This document shows, piece by piece, positions 50,728 through 58,896 of a stretch of DNA of 64,000 bases (the stretch's first letter is position 1; the number at the start of each line of letters is the position of its first letter). The stretch covers positions 124,001-188,000 of the forward strand of contig NZ_JALKAH010000006.1 of assembly GCF_023015625.1 (NCBI RefSeq). The letters run 5' to 3'. Made by a program: the position numbers and the translations under genes. The stretch comes from Yoonia sp. F2084L (GTDB lineage Bacteria > Pseudomonadota > Alphaproteobacteria > Rhodobacterales > Rhodobacteraceae). Under the pieces are notes generated by a model. That model was not told the origin of the DNA. It did no database searches and saw only the letters and a program-made list of their open reading frames with translations.

Positions 50728-52563
50728 TTATGCGCTGTCTTTCGCCAGGAACCCACCAGATTGACGGGTCCAAAGGTCGGCATAAAGCCCGTTGAGCGCC
50801 AGCAATTCATCATGCGTGCCGTCTTCAACGACGCGGCCTTCGTCCAGCACCACGATCCGGTCCATCTGCGCAATCGTCGACAGCCGGTGCGCAATCGCGA
50901 TCACGGTTTTGCCTTCCATCACGCCATAAAGCGTCTTTTGGATCGCCGCTTCGACTTCGCTGTCCAAAGCCGATGTCGCCTCGTCCAAAATCAGGATCGG
51001 CGCGTCTTTCAGGATCACCCGCGCAATCGCAATCCGCTGACGTTGCCCGCCTGACAGTTTGACACCGCGTTCACCCACTTGGGCGTTATAGCCAGCACCC
51101 CCCTCAGGGTCGCGCAGGTCCTGAATGAAGTCATGCGCCTCGGCCCGTTCAGCCGCTTGGATCATCTGCGCTTCGGTCGCGTCAGGGTTGCCGTACATGA
51201 TGTTGGCGCGCACTGATCGGTGCAGCAAGGAGCTGTCCTGCGTTACCATACCGATCTGCTGGCGCAGGCTGTCCTGCGTGACATCCGCGACCGATTGGCC
51301 ATCAATCAAGATCCGCCCGCCTTCCGCATCGCGGAACCGCAGCAGCAGGTTCACAAGGCTGGATTTACCCGCACCGGAGCGCCCGATCAGACCCACCTTT
51401 TGACCGGCAGGGATCGACAGGTTGATGCCGTCCAGACCGCCATGACCCTTGCCATAGTGATGGGTCAGGTTTTCGATCTCGACCGCAGCCTTGGTGATCC
51501 TGATTGGCTTGGCATCTGGCTTATCGACCACATCCTGCGTGACCGCGATGGACCGCAACCCTTCCCGGATCACGCCAGCATGTTCAAACAGGCGGATCGT
51601 GACCCACATGATCCAGCCGCTCATCCCGTTCAGACGGATAACAAGGGCGGATGCCGCGGCAACCTCGCCCACGGTGATCAGCTCATGCATCCATAGCCAG
51701 ACAGCCGGACCGATCACGCCGACCATCAAAAGACCGTTCAGCGCGTTCAGGCCGAAAGACAGCTCTGTCATCAACCGCAAGAACCGCTGGAACCGCAGGC
51801 GCAGCCGGCGCATTGCCGACAGGGCATAAGCCTCTTCCCGATCGCCATGCGCGAACAGCTTGACCGTTTCGACGTTGGCGTAAGCATCCACCACACGACC
51901 TGTCACCAGTGACCGGGCATCCGACCATTTTTCAGACGCCGAGGCCACGCGCACAGCGATCCGTTTCACGTAAGCCATATAAAGCGTAAGCCAGATCATC
52001 ATGGGAATGCCCAGGCGATAGTCGATCTGGGTCAGCACAATCGTGGCACCGACAACATAGGTGAAAGCGTACCAGATACCTTCAAACGCCATATAGACGC
52101 TGTCTTCGATGGCAGGCCCCATCTGCATCACACGGTTGCTCAGCCGGCCGGCAAAGTCGTTCTGAAAGAACCCGGTGGATTGTCCCAGCATGTGTTTATG
52201 CGCACGCCAGCGGGCCTGTTCCTGCATGTTCGACGCAAGCGTCTGTTCCAGAAACAGGTGGTTGAAGGTGATGATGATCGGACGCAAGAACAGGATGAAC
52301 AAGGCGACGACGATCACCTCGATCTTATGCTTTTCCCAGAAAACGGCGGGACCTGCATTGTTCATCATGTCGATCAGCCGACCCGAGTAAAACACCAGCC
52401 CGCTTTCCATAAGCGCCACAAGGAACCCGGTCAGGGCCATCCACGGCAGCCACTTGCGGAACGGTTTCAGCTGCGTGCGGACATAGGCCCACAACTCGGA
52501 CGGGGGCGTATCATTGGGGACACGCGCAAAAGGATTGATAAGATTTTCGAAATTTCGAAACAT
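50728..52563 (-). CDS. ABC exporter, fused membrane and ATPase domains
   Basis: 611 residues from ATG 52563, with GGAGGG upstream. Six membrane helices occupy about 40-330. The nucleotide-binding domain has Walker A GRSGAGKSS, signature LSGGQRQRIAIAR and Walker B ILILDEATSALD. This is a half-transporter of the MsbA/multidrug type acting as a dimer. The substrate is unknown. The upstream in-frame ATG at 52629 lacks family support. Confidence 0.9.
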   Translation of the reverse strand: MFRNFENLINPFARVPNDTPPSELWAYVRTQLKPFRKWLPWMALTGFLVALMESGLVFYSGRLIDMMNNAGPAVFWEKHKIEVIVVALFILFLRPIIITFNHLFLEQTLASNMQEQARWRAHKHMLGQSTGFFQNDFAGRLSNRVMQMGPAIEDSVYMAFEGIWYAFTYVVGATIVLTQIDYRLGIPMMIWLTLYMAYVKRIAVRVASASEKWSDARSLVTGRVVDAYANVETVKLFAHGDREEAYALSAMRRLRLRFQRFLRLMTELSFGLNALNGLLMVGVIGPAVWLWMHELITVGEVAAASALVIRLNGMSGWIMWVTIRLFEHAGVIREGLRSIAVTQDVVDKPDAKPIRITKAAVEIENLTHHYGKGHGGLDGINLSIPAGQKVGLIGRSGAGKSSLVNLLLRFRDAEGGRILIDGQSVADVTQDSLRQQIGMVTQDSSLLHRSVRANIMYGNPDATEAQMIQAAERAEAHDFIQDLRDPEGGAGYNAQVGERGVKLSGGQRQRIAIARVILKDAPILILDEATSALDSEVEAAIQKTLYGVMEGKTVIAIAHRLSTIAQMDRIVVLDEGRVVEDGTHDELLALNGLYADLWTRQSGGFLAKDSA

Positions 52564-52784
52564 GCGGCCCTCCATCGGGCGAAAGAAAAACTGTAAAGAA
52601 GACGTGGGGGTGGCAAACAGCCAACCCATCAGGACCGGCTTATGATCGCGGGAGCGGGATCCTGATAAACATCATCTTAGTTTCTCCGAAGCATGAATCG
52701 TTGCCTTTACGTAAACGAGTTTGCCGCAATTGTCAGGCCCTGTTTTGGGTTTTCTTTGCGCGGTGCTGGCAGAAAGCAGTAATA

Positions 52785-52814
52785 CGCCCATGTCCGGCAC
52801 TGCGGACATGGGCG
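52785..52814 (-). terminator. Hairpin after the alpha/beta hydrolase gene
   Basis: Perfect 12-base arms CGCCCATGTCCG and CGGACATGGGCG surround a six-base loop, 11 bases past the hydrolase stop. The following minus-strand bases are TATTACT rather than a clean T run. Termination is likely but efficiency is uncertain. Confidence 0.55.
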
Positions 52815-52824
52815 CTGAAGTGGC

Positions 52825-53844
52825 TTAGAGATCAAGAAACGCAGCGATGGCGTCCAGCGACGCACGATGCACCTGGGCCCGATCCCAGCCTTCGGGATCA
52901 TCACAGATCGGGTCTTCGCCTTCTTCGATCAGCAGCATCGGCGCGATATCGGTACAGATCGGCAGAAACGAAAAGTGATGCGCGTCAGGGATCACCGCAT
53001 GGTCAACCTGCGGCAGCGTATCAACCAACCCGCTGCCCTCGCTGCGCACATCAACGGCAGCCCAAGGGAAGGTGTCGCCAAGTGTCACCAATTGGACAGG
53101 CACCGCGACCTCTGCTGCGCTCTCGGGTGTTGCGGCATAGGTAAAGCCAGGATCAACGGCCACGACGCGGGCAAAGCGATCATCGGTCATATCCGCCGAA
53201 AACTCTGCGGGCAGCCGGTCAAAATCGACCCCACCACGCGCCAGAAACAGACAGTCCTGCGCGGCCTCGCCAAAGGTGTCGCAGTAATCCGCATAGCTGA
53301 CCGGGTCGAGCTGGATCCCCGCAATCCCCAGCACGGTTGACCCGCCCAAGGAAAAGCCAAGGGCCGCGATCCGGTCTTGGTCAATCCGGTCCGCGAAATA
53401 CGGGTCCGCCAGCACATGATCGAGCGCCGCACTCAGGTCTGCGGCCCGTTCGGATAACCGCACAGTTCTGCGCGGTGAACTGTCACCCGACGTGGTGCCG
53501 GGATGGTTGAGCACGACAACCATCGCCCCACGTTCGGCCAGCCCCGCGGCAAGCCAGGCTGTGCCATCAATGCTGCTGCCTGATCCGTGGGACAGGACAA
53601 TCAGCGGCATTTCCTGATCCGGCAAAGCGGCCCCGATATAGGCATCAACGCCGACAAAGACGGGATTGTCACCGATGCGTGCGACATATGTTTCGCGGCC
53701 CACAGGCGACCAGATACCCGCAGCAATCGGTGCGGCACGGTGGTCGGCTTGAATGTCGAACCGGTCAAACCCGACTGGGGCATCGGCCCAGAGAGGTGAC
53801 GCAAGAGAGGCAGTGATTGCGATAATGGAAAGTGAACGTGTCAT
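52825..53844 (-). CDS. Secreted alpha/beta hydrolase (dienelactone/PAF-acetylhydrolase-like)
   Basis: 339 residues with a signal peptide ending at LASPLWADA. The nucleophile motif is GFSLGG. The oxyanion region is LSHGSGSSIDGTAWLAAGL and the likely catalytic His is in IPDAHHFSF. The periplasmic location and four Cys residues near the C-terminus (CDTF, CLFL, CTDI, CDDP) suggest disulphides. The substrate is an ester of unknown kind. It is divergent from a membrane AraC-type regulator, with a 28-bp palindrome between them. Confidence 0.85.
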   Translation of the reverse strand: MTRSLSIIAITASLASPLWADAPVGFDRFDIQADHRAAPIAAGIWSPVGRETYVARIGDNPVFVGVDAYIGAALPDQEMPLIVLSHGSGSSIDGTAWLAAGLAERGAMVVVLNHPGTTSGDSSPRRTVRLSERAADLSAALDHVLADPYFADRIDQDRIAALGFSLGGSTVLGIAGIQLDPVSYADYCDTFGEAAQDCLFLARGGVDFDRLPAEFSADMTDDRFARVVAVDPGFTYAATPESAAEVAVPVQLVTLGDTFPWAAVDVRSEGSGLVDTLPQVDHAVIPDAHHFSFLPICTDIAPMLLIEEGEDPICDDPEGWDRAQVHRASLDAIAAFLDL

Positions 53845-53904
53845 TTGGGTTCTCCAGATGGTTTGTGAAAAGATGCCCTCATCTGGCGCAGCACCTGAAT
53901 TTCA

Positions 53905-53932
53905 CGCGACCTCAAACCGGTTTGAGGTCGCG
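53905..53932. promoter_or_regulatory. Perfect 28-bp palindrome between hydrolase and AraC genes
   Basis: Two uninterrupted 14-base arms, 53905-53918 and 53919-53932, have half site CGCGACCTCAAACC. The site lies 31 bases upstream of the AraC start and 61 bases from the hydrolase start. It is placed to control both genes. Confidence 0.65.
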
Positions 53933-53962
53933 CAGAACCGGATATCGGTCTAATCAACGGCC

Positions 53963-54955
53963 ATGTTGACGCTTCCTGTTCCGCTTTTTGTAGCCCTGAT
54001 CCTTGGCTTTCTGGCGATCCGCCACGCCGTGCTGGGCGATCGGTCGATCCTGTTCCTGATGCTGCTGACGGCTTGCGCGCTTCAGGCGCTGCTAATCTCG
54101 CTGACGCAGCACTATGGCATCTCACAGCTTGTGCTGTTGCAGCCCATCACCGCAGTCATCGCACCGCCTTTGGCATGGCTGACCTTTCAATCAGCCGCCC
54201 TGCGGCGGTTTGATTTGCGCCGTGATGCAATCCACGCCTTGATCCCCGCATTCACCGCATTTTGCGTGGTCTTCGCGCCGGTGACGCTGGATGTGCTATT
54301 GCCGGTCGTCTTCGCGGGTTACGGCACAGCCATCCTGCTGCGGTTACGCAAAGAGGGTACGTTGCCGCTGGCAAGGCTTGAGGCTGGACCGCTGCCCGCG
54401 CGCATCTGGAAGGCCATCGGTATCTTGCTGATCCTCTCGGCCCTGTCGGATATCCTGATCGCGGTGACGATGGGACTGGGTTTTGTGCATCTGCGCCCGC
54501 TGATCATCAGTGTCTTTACCTCTTTTACTTTGCTGGGGGTGGGGCTGCTGAGCCTGTCACGTGACGCAGAGGGGGACACCGAGGCTGAAGAAGATAATGC
54601 CGAACTGGGCCCATCCGAAGAAGACACTGCATTGATCGCCCGTCTTGACGCGCTGATGGAAACGGATCAGCCGTTCCTTGACCCTGATCTCACGCTGGTG
54701 CGGCTGGCGCACCGGCTGCACGTCCCCATCAAACAGCTGTCAGCAGCGATCAATATCGCCAAGGGTGAAAACGTGTCGCGGTACGTGAACGGGTTTCGGA
54801 TCAGGAACGCGTGCGCGTTGCTGAACGCGGGGCAAAACGTGACGCAAGCGATGCTGGACAGCGGATTTAACACCAAATCAAACTTCAACCGCGAATTCGC
54901 GCGGGTGATGGGGCAGTCGCCGTCGGTCTATGCGCGGGCGGCGATTACGGGTTGA
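53963..54955 (+). CDS. Membrane-anchored AraC family regulator
   Basis: 330 residues. The N-terminal 200 form six or seven hydrophobic helices (VPLFVALILGFLAIRHAVLG, ISVFTSFTLLGVGLLSL). An acidic linker (EAEEDNAELGPSEEDT) and an AraC DNA-binding domain follow, with VSRYVNGFRIRNACALL and MLDSGFNTKSNFNREFARVM. This topology is known for a subset of AraC proteins that sense signals in the membrane. It likely controls the divergent hydrolase gene. Confidence 0.87.
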   Translation: MLTLPVPLFVALILGFLAIRHAVLGDRSILFLMLLTACALQALLISLTQHYGISQLVLLQPITAVIAPPLAWLTFQSAALRRFDLRRDAIHALIPAFTAFCVVFAPVTLDVLLPVVFAGYGTAILLRLRKEGTLPLARLEAGPLPARIWKAIGILLILSALSDILIAVTMGLGFVHLRPLIISVFTSFTLLGVGLLSLSRDAEGDTEAEEDNAELGPSEEDTALIARLDALMETDQPFLDPDLTLVRLAHRLHVPIKQLSAAINIAKGENVSRYVNGFRIRNACALLNAGQNVTQAMLDSGFNTKSNFNREFARVMGQSPSVYARAAITG

Positions 54956-54998
54956 TCTCCTGCGGCGCCGGGCATTGCTTTTGTCATCTTGGAGGCCC

Positions 54999-55709
54999 TT
55001 AGATTGAATAGTCGTCGATCAGCGGGGTCGGTTTGGCAAACCGCATCAGATCATCCTGATCCTTGATCGTGATGTGGTTGCCATTCACTTTAACCCCATA
55101 AGGCTGCAAACCCTTGAAAGCGCGGCTAAGGTTTTCCGGGGTCATACCCAGAAACGACGCAAGCCTGCGCTTTTCAAGCTGTAGTTCAAATTCCGCAGCA
55201 CCATCAAACTTGATCTGCTGGCGCAAAAGATAGTTGGCCAGTCGCTCAAGCGAAGTGCGCAGTTTGAGGTCCTTTTGGGACTTCACAACGGACCGATAGC
55301 ATTGCGCCAACTCGGTCACGATGGCGCGTGCAAAGTTGGGGTCAACGTCAAAGACGTTACGCACATCCTGACTTGGGATCAAGGCAATCCGGCTTTTCTC
55401 TACTGTTTTTGCAGACATCAGATAAGGCGCATCCTTGATCGTGGCCGCAAGGATGAAAGTCGACACGGGGCGCACCGTTGCCATGGATGTTTCACGCCCG
55501 TTCCAGCTTGACGACAGTTCAACCGAACCGGTCAGTACGACATGCAGAAAGTCGCTGGGATCACCTTCGGCGATAAGGTCGATCTGCGGCGGAAAATTCT
55601 GCACGTAAGAGCCGCGCATCAGCGCGTTAAAATGCTCATCCGACATTTCGGTAAAAAGATGGAGCCCCCGGATATCCGGGTAGTCCGACTCGGGCATGCC
55701 TATAAACAC
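54999..55709 (-). CDS. Crp/Fnr family regulator (NnrR/DNR-like)
   Basis: 236 residues. An N-terminal cyclic-nucleotide-binding-like domain (LIAEGDPSDFLHVVLTGSVEL) is followed by a dimerisation helix and an HTH with EKRRLASFLGMTPENLSRAFK. The N-terminus lacks the Cys cluster of FNR, so oxygen sensing through Fe-S is unlikely. NnrR/DNR proteins sense nitric oxide, probably through haem. GTG 55709 is supported by AAAGGAA; ATG 55697 is the alternative. It is divergent from the nar genes, and a perfect TTGAT-N4-ATCAA box abuts its ribosome binding site, so autoregulation is likely. Confidence 0.87.
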   Translation of the reverse strand: MFIGMPESDYPDIRGLHLFTEMSDEHFNALMRGSYVQNFPPQIDLIAEGDPSDFLHVVLTGSVELSSSWNGRETSMATVRPVSTFILAATIKDAPYLMSAKTVEKSRIALIPSQDVRNVFDVDPNFARAIVTELAQCYRSVVKSQKDLKLRTSLERLANYLLRQQIKFDGAAEFELQLEKRRLASFLGMTPENLSRAFKGLQPYGVKVNGNHITIKDQDDLMRFAKPTPLIDDYSI

Positions 55710-55722
55710 CTAATATATTCCT

Positions 55723-55758
55723 TTGATGTTTATCAATTCAATACTTGATAAATGTCAA
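55723..55758. promoter_or_regulatory. Two FNR/DNR boxes upstream of the Crp/Fnr gene
   Basis: TTGAT-GTTT-ATCAA at 55723-55736 is a perfect box. TTGAT-AAAT-GTCAA at 55745-55758 has one mismatch. Their centres are 22 bases apart. The first overlaps the edge of the ribosome binding site of the regulator gene, which suits repression, while the second suits activation or cooperative binding. Confidence 0.72.
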
Positions 55759-55859
55759 GCATTGGATTGATTTCTGTTCCCACTTTATTTGACGTCCCGC
55801 ATCGCCGCACATGACAAATTTTGGTAAGCCATTTATTTTAAACGATAATTTCCCATTTT

Positions 55860-55873
55860 TTGATCTGGATCAA
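55860..55873 (+). promoter_or_regulatory. Perfect FNR/DNR box upstream of narK
   Basis: TTGAT-CTGG-ATCAA, the canonical box, lies about 83 bases before the first narK start codon. Placed near -40 of a promoter it would mediate anaerobic or NO-dependent activation of the whole nar operon. Confidence 0.78.
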
Positions 55874-55955
55874 GAGCGGCTGTTCATAAACCGCTCACCC
55901 TTGGTGCAAGGCGTTCAATTTTCCAACCGAACGCAAAAGCCGAAGGGGACAGCTG

Positions 55956-57365
55956 ATGGAACTACAAAACAAGGCCACCGCCCTGTGGTCAAACTTTTTC
56001 AACGTAAAAATGGTGCAGATCAGAACCTTCCATATGACATGGTTTGCGTTCTTCTCGTGTTTCTTTGCATGGTTTGGCATTGCGCCGTTAATGAGCGTCG
56101 TGCGCGATGAGTTGGGCCTGACACCTGATCAGATCGGTTGGGCGATCATCGGGTCCGTATCCATGACAATTTTCGCCCGCCTGTTTATCGGCTGGCTTTG
56201 TGACCGGATCGGGCCACGGAAATCCTATACCTGGCTGTTGCTGATCGGGTCTTTGCCTGTGATGGGGATCGGCCTTGCCAACAGCTTTGAAACCTTCCTG
56301 CTGTTTCGCGTCCTGATCGGCGGTATCGGGGCGGCCTTTGTCATCACCCAATACCACACATCTGTCATGTTCGCGCCCAATGTGGTTGGGCAAGCGAACG
56401 CGACCTCTGCTGGTTGGGGTAACCTTGGTGGCGGTGTCACGCAGTTTGTCATGCCGCTATTGTTCTCTGTCATGGTCGTTGGCTTTGGCTTTTCCGAAGC
56501 GGTTGGCTGGCGTCTGTCGATGGTTGTGGTGGGGATCATCATCTTCCTGACCGGTATCGCTTACTACTTCCTCACTCAGGATGCCCCTGACGGCAACTTT
56601 GAGGACCTGCGCGCAGCAGGCAAGATGGAAGAGAAGGCCAAGGTCACCGGCAACTATATGCAGGCGCTCAAAGACCCACGTGTCTGGGTTCTGTTTGTGA
56701 TCTACGGCGCATGCTTTGGCATTGAGCTGACAGTGAACAACGTCGCCGCCCTTTACTTCATGGACTACTTTGACCTGAACCTTGTGACTGCCGGTTTTGT
56801 GGCGGCGTCATTTGGTCTGATGAACCTGTTTGCCCGGACCTTGGGTGGTTTGTTTGGTGACAACTTCGGGTCTCTCTGGGGTCTGAAGGGACGATCATTC
56901 TGGCTGTTTATCTGCCTGTTCTTCGAAGGCTGCGCCTTGATGGTCTTCAGCCAGATGAGCGTGCTTTTCCTCGCACTGCCAGCGCTGATCGTCTTCTCGC
57001 TGTTCACCCAGATGGCTGAGGGTGCCACCTATTCGGTCGTGCCGTTCATCAACAAGAAATCGCTTGGTGCTGTGGCTGGTGTGGTCGGCGCGGGCGGTAA
57101 CGCCGGTGCGGTGCTCGCGGGCTTCTTGTTCAAAGAAGTCATCGACTGGTCACAGGCATTTTTCATCCTTGGTGTGATCGTCACTTGCGCATCCTTCCTT
57201 GCCTTCTTTGTGCGGTTTTCAACCAAACAAGAAGACGAAGAGCGTGCCAATTTTGCCGCCGCCAACATCGAAACCCTGCGTCTGCGCGCGCTCAAGGCCA
57301 ACGCCGCCTTGGAAGAAGGCCTTATCGCCGTCGCCAAGAAGAACGGCGCACAGCCCGCCGAATAA
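55956..57365 (+). CDS. narK: Nitrate/nitrite transporter, NarK family, first copy
   Basis: 469 residues, 12 helices, major facilitator fold. Family landmarks: RIGPRKSYTWLLL, GGIGAAFVITQYHTSVMFAP, the NarK Gly-rich GWGNLGGGVTQFVMP and GVVGAGGNAGAVLAGFL. The Arg residues in the two central helices bind nitrate in the family. AAGGGGACAG precedes ATG 55956. A hairpin and 69 bases separate it from the second copy. Many alphaproteobacteria carry the two as one NarK1-NarK2 fusion; here they are separate genes. Confidence 0.92.
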   Translation: MELQNKATALWSNFFNVKMVQIRTFHMTWFAFFSCFFAWFGIAPLMSVVRDELGLTPDQIGWAIIGSVSMTIFARLFIGWLCDRIGPRKSYTWLLLIGSLPVMGIGLANSFETFLLFRVLIGGIGAAFVITQYHTSVMFAPNVVGQANATSAGWGNLGGGVTQFVMPLLFSVMVVGFGFSEAVGWRLSMVVVGIIIFLTGIAYYFLTQDAPDGNFEDLRAAGKMEEKAKVTGNYMQALKDPRVWVLFVIYGACFGIELTVNNVAALYFMDYFDLNLVTAGFVAASFGLMNLFARTLGGLFGDNFGSLWGLKGRSFWLFICLFFEGCALMVFSQMSVLFLALPALIVFSLFTQMAEGATYSVVPFINKKSLGAVAGVVGAGGNAGAVLAGFLFKEVIDWSQAFFILGVIVTCASFLAFFVRFSTKQEDEERANFAAANIETLRLRALKANAALEEGLIAVAKKNGAQPAE

Positions 57366-57376
57366 GCTTTGAAACC

Positions 57377-57399
57377 GGTGGCCCGGTGAGCGGGCCACC
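57377..57399 (+). terminator. Hairpin between the two narK genes
   Basis: Perfect nine-base arms GGTGGCCCG and CGGGCCACC surround a five-base loop, followed by TTTCACC. It lies 12 bases after the first narK stop. A partial terminator or an RNA-stabilising element is likely. Confidence 0.55.
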
Positions 57400-57434
57400 T
57401 TTCACCAAATACGCCACAACGGGAGGAACCCACC

Positions 57435-58832
57435 ATGGCGACGACTGCAACACACCCAGCCAACAGCGGCTATCTGCTGACTGATTGGCGGCCCGAAGAT
57501 CCCCAGTTCTGGGAGAGTGAAGGCAAACGCATCGCGACCCGGAACCTGTGGATTTCGATCCCGAACCTTCTGCTGGCCTTTTCGGTCTGGATGGTCTGGT
57601 CGGTCGTTGTGGCCAAGATGCCAGCCATCGACTTCGATTTCACAGTGGGCCAGCGTTTCTGGCTGGCCGCCGTACCCGGCCTGTCGGGGGCGACCTTGCG
57701 GATTTTCTACAGCTTCATGGTGCCCATCTTTGGTGGCCGCAAATGGACCGCCATTTCAACCGCGTCACTGTTGCTGCCCGCCATCGGCATCGGCTTTGCG
57801 GTGCAAAACCCCGAAACAAGCTATTTCACCTTTATGGTCCTTGCCCTGATGTGCGGCTTTGGCGGGGGTAACTTTGCCTCTTCCATGGCGAACATCGCCT
57901 TCTTCTACCCAAAGAAGACAAAGGGTAACGCGCTGGCACTGAATGCGGGTCTTGGTAACCTTGGTGTGTCGGTCATGCAGTTCCTTGTCCCGATTGTCAT
58001 CACCATCGGCGTCTTTGGTGCTATCGGTGGTGAGCCGCAGCAACTGTCCGACGGTGGCCAGCTGTTCATTCAGAACGCCGGTTTCATCTGGGTGCCTTTC
58101 CTGGCCCTGAGCGCAATCGCTGCGTGGTTTGGCATGAACGACATCGCCGATGCAAAGTCATCATTTTCCGAGCAATCCATCATCTTCAGCCGCAAGCACA
58201 ACTGGATCATGTGTATTCTTTACACTGGCACATTCGGCAGCTTCATCGGCTATGCCGCTGGCTTTCCGCTGTTGATGCGGACCCAGTTCCCCGAAGTTGA
58301 CGTGCTGCGCTATGCCTTCCTTGGGCCGCTTGTTGGTGCGCTTAGCCGTGCGGCAACCGGGTGGGTATCGGATAAATTCGGCGGTGGTCGTGTGACCTTC
58401 TGGTGTTTCCTTGGCATGATTGTCGCGGTCTTTGGCGTGCTGCAATTCCTGCCATCCGAGGCGTCACCTGCCGGTAACTTCTGGGGCTTCTTTGCCTGCT
58501 TTATGGCGCTGTTCTTCCTGACTGGTGTGGGCAATGCATCCACTTTCCAGATGATCCCATCAATCATGCGCCAAGAAGTGCCGCGTCTGATGCCAAATCT
58601 GGATGAGGCTGCGACCCTCAAGCAGTCCGAGCGTGAAAGTGCCGCGATCATTGCCTTCACTTCGGCCATTGCAGCCTACGGCGCGTTCTTCATCCCCAAG
58701 CTCTATGGCACATCCATCGCGATGACCGGGGCTCCGAACGGCGCACTCTGGGCCTTCATGGCATTCTACGCTGTCTGCACTGTGATTTGCTGGATCTTCT
58801 ACAGCCGCAAATCCGCGCCGGTGCCTTGCTGA
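57435..58832 (+). CDS. Nitrate/nitrite transporter, NarK family, second copy
   Basis: 465 residues, 12 helices. MFS/NarK landmarks are GATLRIFYSFMVPIFGGRKW, FGGGNFASSMANIAFFYPKK and LNAGLGNLGVSVMQFLVP. It is of the NarK2-like group that usually exchanges nitrate for nitrite; the first copy is of the proton symport group. The split of roles is family knowledge, not seen here. GGGAGGAACCCACC precedes ATG 57435. narG follows after a hairpin. Confidence 0.9.
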   Translation: MATTATHPANSGYLLTDWRPEDPQFWESEGKRIATRNLWISIPNLLLAFSVWMVWSVVVAKMPAIDFDFTVGQRFWLAAVPGLSGATLRIFYSFMVPIFGGRKWTAISTASLLLPAIGIGFAVQNPETSYFTFMVLALMCGFGGGNFASSMANIAFFYPKKTKGNALALNAGLGNLGVSVMQFLVPIVITIGVFGAIGGEPQQLSDGGQLFIQNAGFIWVPFLALSAIAAWFGMNDIADAKSSFSEQSIIFSRKHNWIMCILYTGTFGSFIGYAAGFPLLMRTQFPEVDVLRYAFLGPLVGALSRAATGWVSDKFGGGRVTFWCFLGMIVAVFGVLQFLPSEASPAGNFWGFFACFMALFFLTGVGNASTFQMIPSIMRQEVPRLMPNLDEAATLKQSERESAAIIAFTSAIAAYGAFFIPKLYGTSIAMTGAPNGALWAFMAFYAVCTVICWIFYSRKSAPVPC

Positions 58833-58846
58833 ACCCTTAAAGCCAC

Positions 58847-58870
58847 TGCGCCCGGACCGAACCGGGCGCA
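58847..58870 (+). terminator. Hairpin between narK2-like gene and narG
   Basis: Perfect nine-base arms TGCGCCCGG and CCGGGCGCA surround a six-base loop. The narG ribosome binding site GAGAGGAATAAG follows closely. There is no T run, so RNA stabilisation or processing is likelier than full termination. Confidence 0.45.
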
Positions 58871-58896
58871 GCCCGCCAACCGAGAGGAATAAGACG

